44,072 nucleotides of DNA, taken from Shimwellia pseudoproteus (GTDB lineage: Bacteria; Pseudomonadota; Gammaproteobacteria; Enterobacterales; Enterobacteriaceae). The translations under genes and the position numbers were made by a program. The notes beneath the pieces were generated by a model that did not search any database, was not told the origin of the DNA, and saw only the letters and a program-made list of their open reading frames with translations. This document shows, in pieces, positions 42,371-44,072 of this stretch. Position 1 is the stretch's first letter; each line of letters starts with the position of its first letter. The stretch spans positions 1 through 44,072 of the forward strand of contig NZ_WBXP01000032.1 in NCBI RefSeq assembly GCF_016415625.1. The letters are read 5' to 3'.

Positions 42371-43507
42371 TTAAGGATTAACCACTGTTTTAAATGCCAG
42401 CTTGCCGTCCTGTACTTCATTAATTACTGCACTGCGTACCGCATCACCATTATTCAGTGTCAGGGTACCGGTCACCCCCTGGAAATCTTTGGTAGCGCGA
42501 ATTTTATCATTCACACACACCCGATCTTTAGGATTACTGCACTGGTTCATGGCGTTAACAATGACATTATATGCGTCCGCCGACATGGCCCCCCAGGTGT
42601 GGGTTGGTTGTTTATATTTAGCTTCCCAGGCTTTAATAAATGCCTCTCCGGCCGGGGTCTGTTCTTTGGCATTAGGTGAATAATAATCGGTGGTCATATA
42701 ACCGTTTACGGCGTCTTTACCGACATCAAAAAATACCTGATCCGCTGCCAGGCCATCCCCCCCGACCACCGGTTTTTGCAGGCCCATCTGTTTGGCCTGG
42801 ACCGCCACCAGCGCCCCTTCGGTGTAATAGATAGGCATATAGATCATATCCACATTGTGGGATTTCACGCTGGCCAGCTGGGCTTTAAAATCTTTACTGC
42901 CGGTGGGGGCCTGAACCTCAATCGGGATCTCACCGCCGTTCTTCTTAAACTGATTACGGAAGGCTTTTGCCAGCCCGACGGAGTAGTCGTTACTGCTGTC
43001 AAAAATAATCGCCGCGGTTTTGGCTTTCAGATCCCGCGAGGCCAGATTGGCCCCCACCACCCCCTGGAAACTGTCCGAAAAGCATACCCGGCTCACATAC
43101 GGATGGTTGCGGGTAACCCGGTCATTGGTAGCGGTGGGCGACACTAACGGGGTTTGGGTATCGTCGGCAATTTTGGTCATCGACAGGGTATTGGTGGAGG
43201 TGACCTCACCAATAACCGCATCGACTTTATCGCTGGACACCAGGCGCTGCATGGCATTGGCCGCTTCCACTTTATCGCTTTTGTCATCAATAATAATCAG
43301 CTTAATGGTGTCGCCATTTTTCAGGGTCGGCGTCAGGCTCTGGATAAGCTCCAGTCCTTTCTGAGAGGGCTGGCCGTAGCCGCTCAGCGCCCCGCTCAGG
43401 GGCAACACCACCCCTATTTTAATCTCCTGCGCGGCAACACCCGAGGCGCTCACTGCGCCGGAAAGCAACACTGCCAGGGCAGACAATTTCCCGCAAACGC
43501 TGTTCAT
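42371..43507 (-). CDS. Periplasmic amino-acid-binding protein (LivJ-like)
   Basis: This 378-residue protein has a signal peptide (LSALAVLLSGAVSASGVAA, cleavage near residue 26) and a type I periplasmic-binding fold: IKIGVVLPLSGALSGYGQPSQKGLEL, DDKSDKVEAANAMQRLVSSDKVDAVIGEVTSTNTLSM, and YMPIYYTEGALVAVQAKQMGL. It supplies the Liv-type transporter. Substrate cannot be read from sequence; branched-chain amino acids are the default. First gene of a five-gene operon. Confidence 0.9.
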   Translation of the reverse strand: MNSVCGKLSALAVLLSGAVSASGVAAQEIKIGVVLPLSGALSGYGQPSQKGLELIQSLTPTLKNGDTIKLIIIDDKSDKVEAANAMQRLVSSDKVDAVIGEVTSTNTLSMTKIADDTQTPLVSPTATNDRVTRNHPYVSRVCFSDSFQGVVGANLASRDLKAKTAAIIFDSSNDYSVGLAKAFRNQFKKNGGEIPIEVQAPTGSKDFKAQLASVKSHNVDMIYMPIYYTEGALVAVQAKQMGLQKPVVGGDGLAADQVFFDVGKDAVNGYMTTDYYSPNAKEQTPAGEAFIKAWEAKYKQPTHTWGAMSADAYNVIVNAMNQCSNPKDRVCVNDKIRATKDFQGVTGTLTLNNGDAVRSAVINEVQDGKLAFKTVVNP

Positions 43508-43974
43508 TATTACCTCACTCTGTGCTTGTTATGTAATGACGGTTACCCATATGACTTACAGGGATAATAAAGGCCACGTGCAGAAGCGCCGTTAATGTTA
43601 ATTATTTCAGCAACATTTCCTTTTTATTTTTATTAACCAAAAGCGCCAGGAAAACAACTAATAGTTACCGGTTTACCATTGGGGATTCTTATGCAAAATA
43701 GAAAATTAATACCTGAATCGCTAAAGCCAGACGGAAATAAAAATACGCCCCTGATAAACCATTAGCGCAGTCAGTATCTGGTGGCAGGAACACTAAATAA
43801 CGGAATATTACCGGAAGGGAGCGGCCAAAAAAGTGTGTTTATCACAATAAAAAATCGCCGCCCCAGTATATAACACCAGAGAACAGCCAAATTAATGGCA
43901 GAGAACGCTATCTTTTAGCCCGTTATTATCCATAACAATCCCGGTAAAAAACGCCCCGTGTTATAGCGGCGGGT
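43508..43974. other. AT-rich 467-bp region upstream of the amino-acid transporter
   Basis: It contains the promoter of the transporter operon on the minus strand, but no convincing -35/-10 pair was found. A 24-codon frame at 43691-43765 (plus) has GGGGA upstream but no other support. No other gene, tRNA or strong hairpin is seen. Confidence 0.5.
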
Positions 43975-44072
43975 GGCTTTGTTGAATAAATCGAACTTTT
44001 AGCCGAAATTAGGATCAGATCACCACACTCCTGACCCTGTAGCGACATCCTGTGACAAAGCAAAAGTTCAAA
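43975..44072 (+). mobile_element. IS5-family (IS903-type) insertion sequence, left end (partial)
   Basis: GGCTTTGTTGAATAAATC is the terminal inverted repeat start shared by IS903-group elements. It is followed by the leader and the start of the transposase. The rest of the element is outside the window. Confidence 0.85.
44052..44072 (+). CDS. IS5/IS903-type transposase, first codons
   Basis: GTG at 44052 opens the frame VTKQKFK, matching the IS903-group transposase start (V/M-AKQKFKITNW as remembered). An in-frame stop TAG lies just upstream. Only seven codons are visible. Confidence 0.75.

Noticed and set aside
43691-43765. 24-codon frame with GGGGA before ATG
   Set aside because: Too short and not recognisable; only the ribosome-like site supports it.

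Overview
The window looks like chromosomal DNA of a moderately high-GC member of the Enterobacterales. Several proteins closely match Escherichia/Salmonella orthologues as I remember them: PrpB, PrpC, PrpD, PrpE, PrpR, the YdbC/PdxI-type reductase, YhdH/AcuI and a GltA-type protein. The mix of accessory catabolic operons suggests a Klebsiella- or Shimwellia-like genus, but I cannot fix the genus from sequence alone. Both edges lie in insertion sequences. The left edge is an IS3-family end whose terminal 40 bp is present four times in tandem. The right edge is an IS5/IS903-type end.

Layout. (1) 0.5-1.4 kb: a MarR-acetyltransferase fusion with its own operator. (2) 1.6-7.6 kb: a sugar operon on the minus strand (DUF2264 protein, LacY-type symporter, GH88 unsaturated glucuronyl hydrolase, DJ-1/PfpI protein), divergent from an AraC regulator, with a good CRP site between them. 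(3) 7.6-15.1 kb: the methylcitrate propionate pathway prpBCDE with a sigma-54 promoter and divergent prpR. (4) 15.1-15.8 kb: a hicAB toxin-antitoxin pair whose toxin appears to start at CTG. (5) 15.8-24 kb: a truncated flavin oxidoreductase, an EamA exporter, a TetR/aldo-keto reductase pair, a chloramphenicol acetyltransferase, a NUDIX hydrolase, a TetR/acuI pair and a GltA-like citrate synthase paralogue that lacks one active-site histidine. (6) 24-28.5 kb: a gene-free 700 bp stretch with a strong Fur box, an MscS-type channel and an MFS importer. (7) 28.5-32.9 kb: a five-gene operon for uptake and cleavage of an amino-acid sulfonate or sulfur amino acid (TauABC-like ABC transporter, Asp/Glu racemase with a frameshift, CuyA/D-cysteine desulfhydrase-like PLP enzyme). 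(8) 33.1-38.2 kb: two large adjacent genes of no family I can name, with an AT-rich upstream region and their own terminator. (9) 38.9-43.5 kb: a complete branched-chain-type amino-acid ABC transporter.

Most of the window is scavenging metabolism: uronate oligosaccharides, propionate/acrylate, organosulfur and amino acids. The best candidate for an undescribed system is the two-gene unit at 33.1-38.2 kb. Next are the proposed cysteate-type operon with its racemase and the GltA paralogue with an altered active site.
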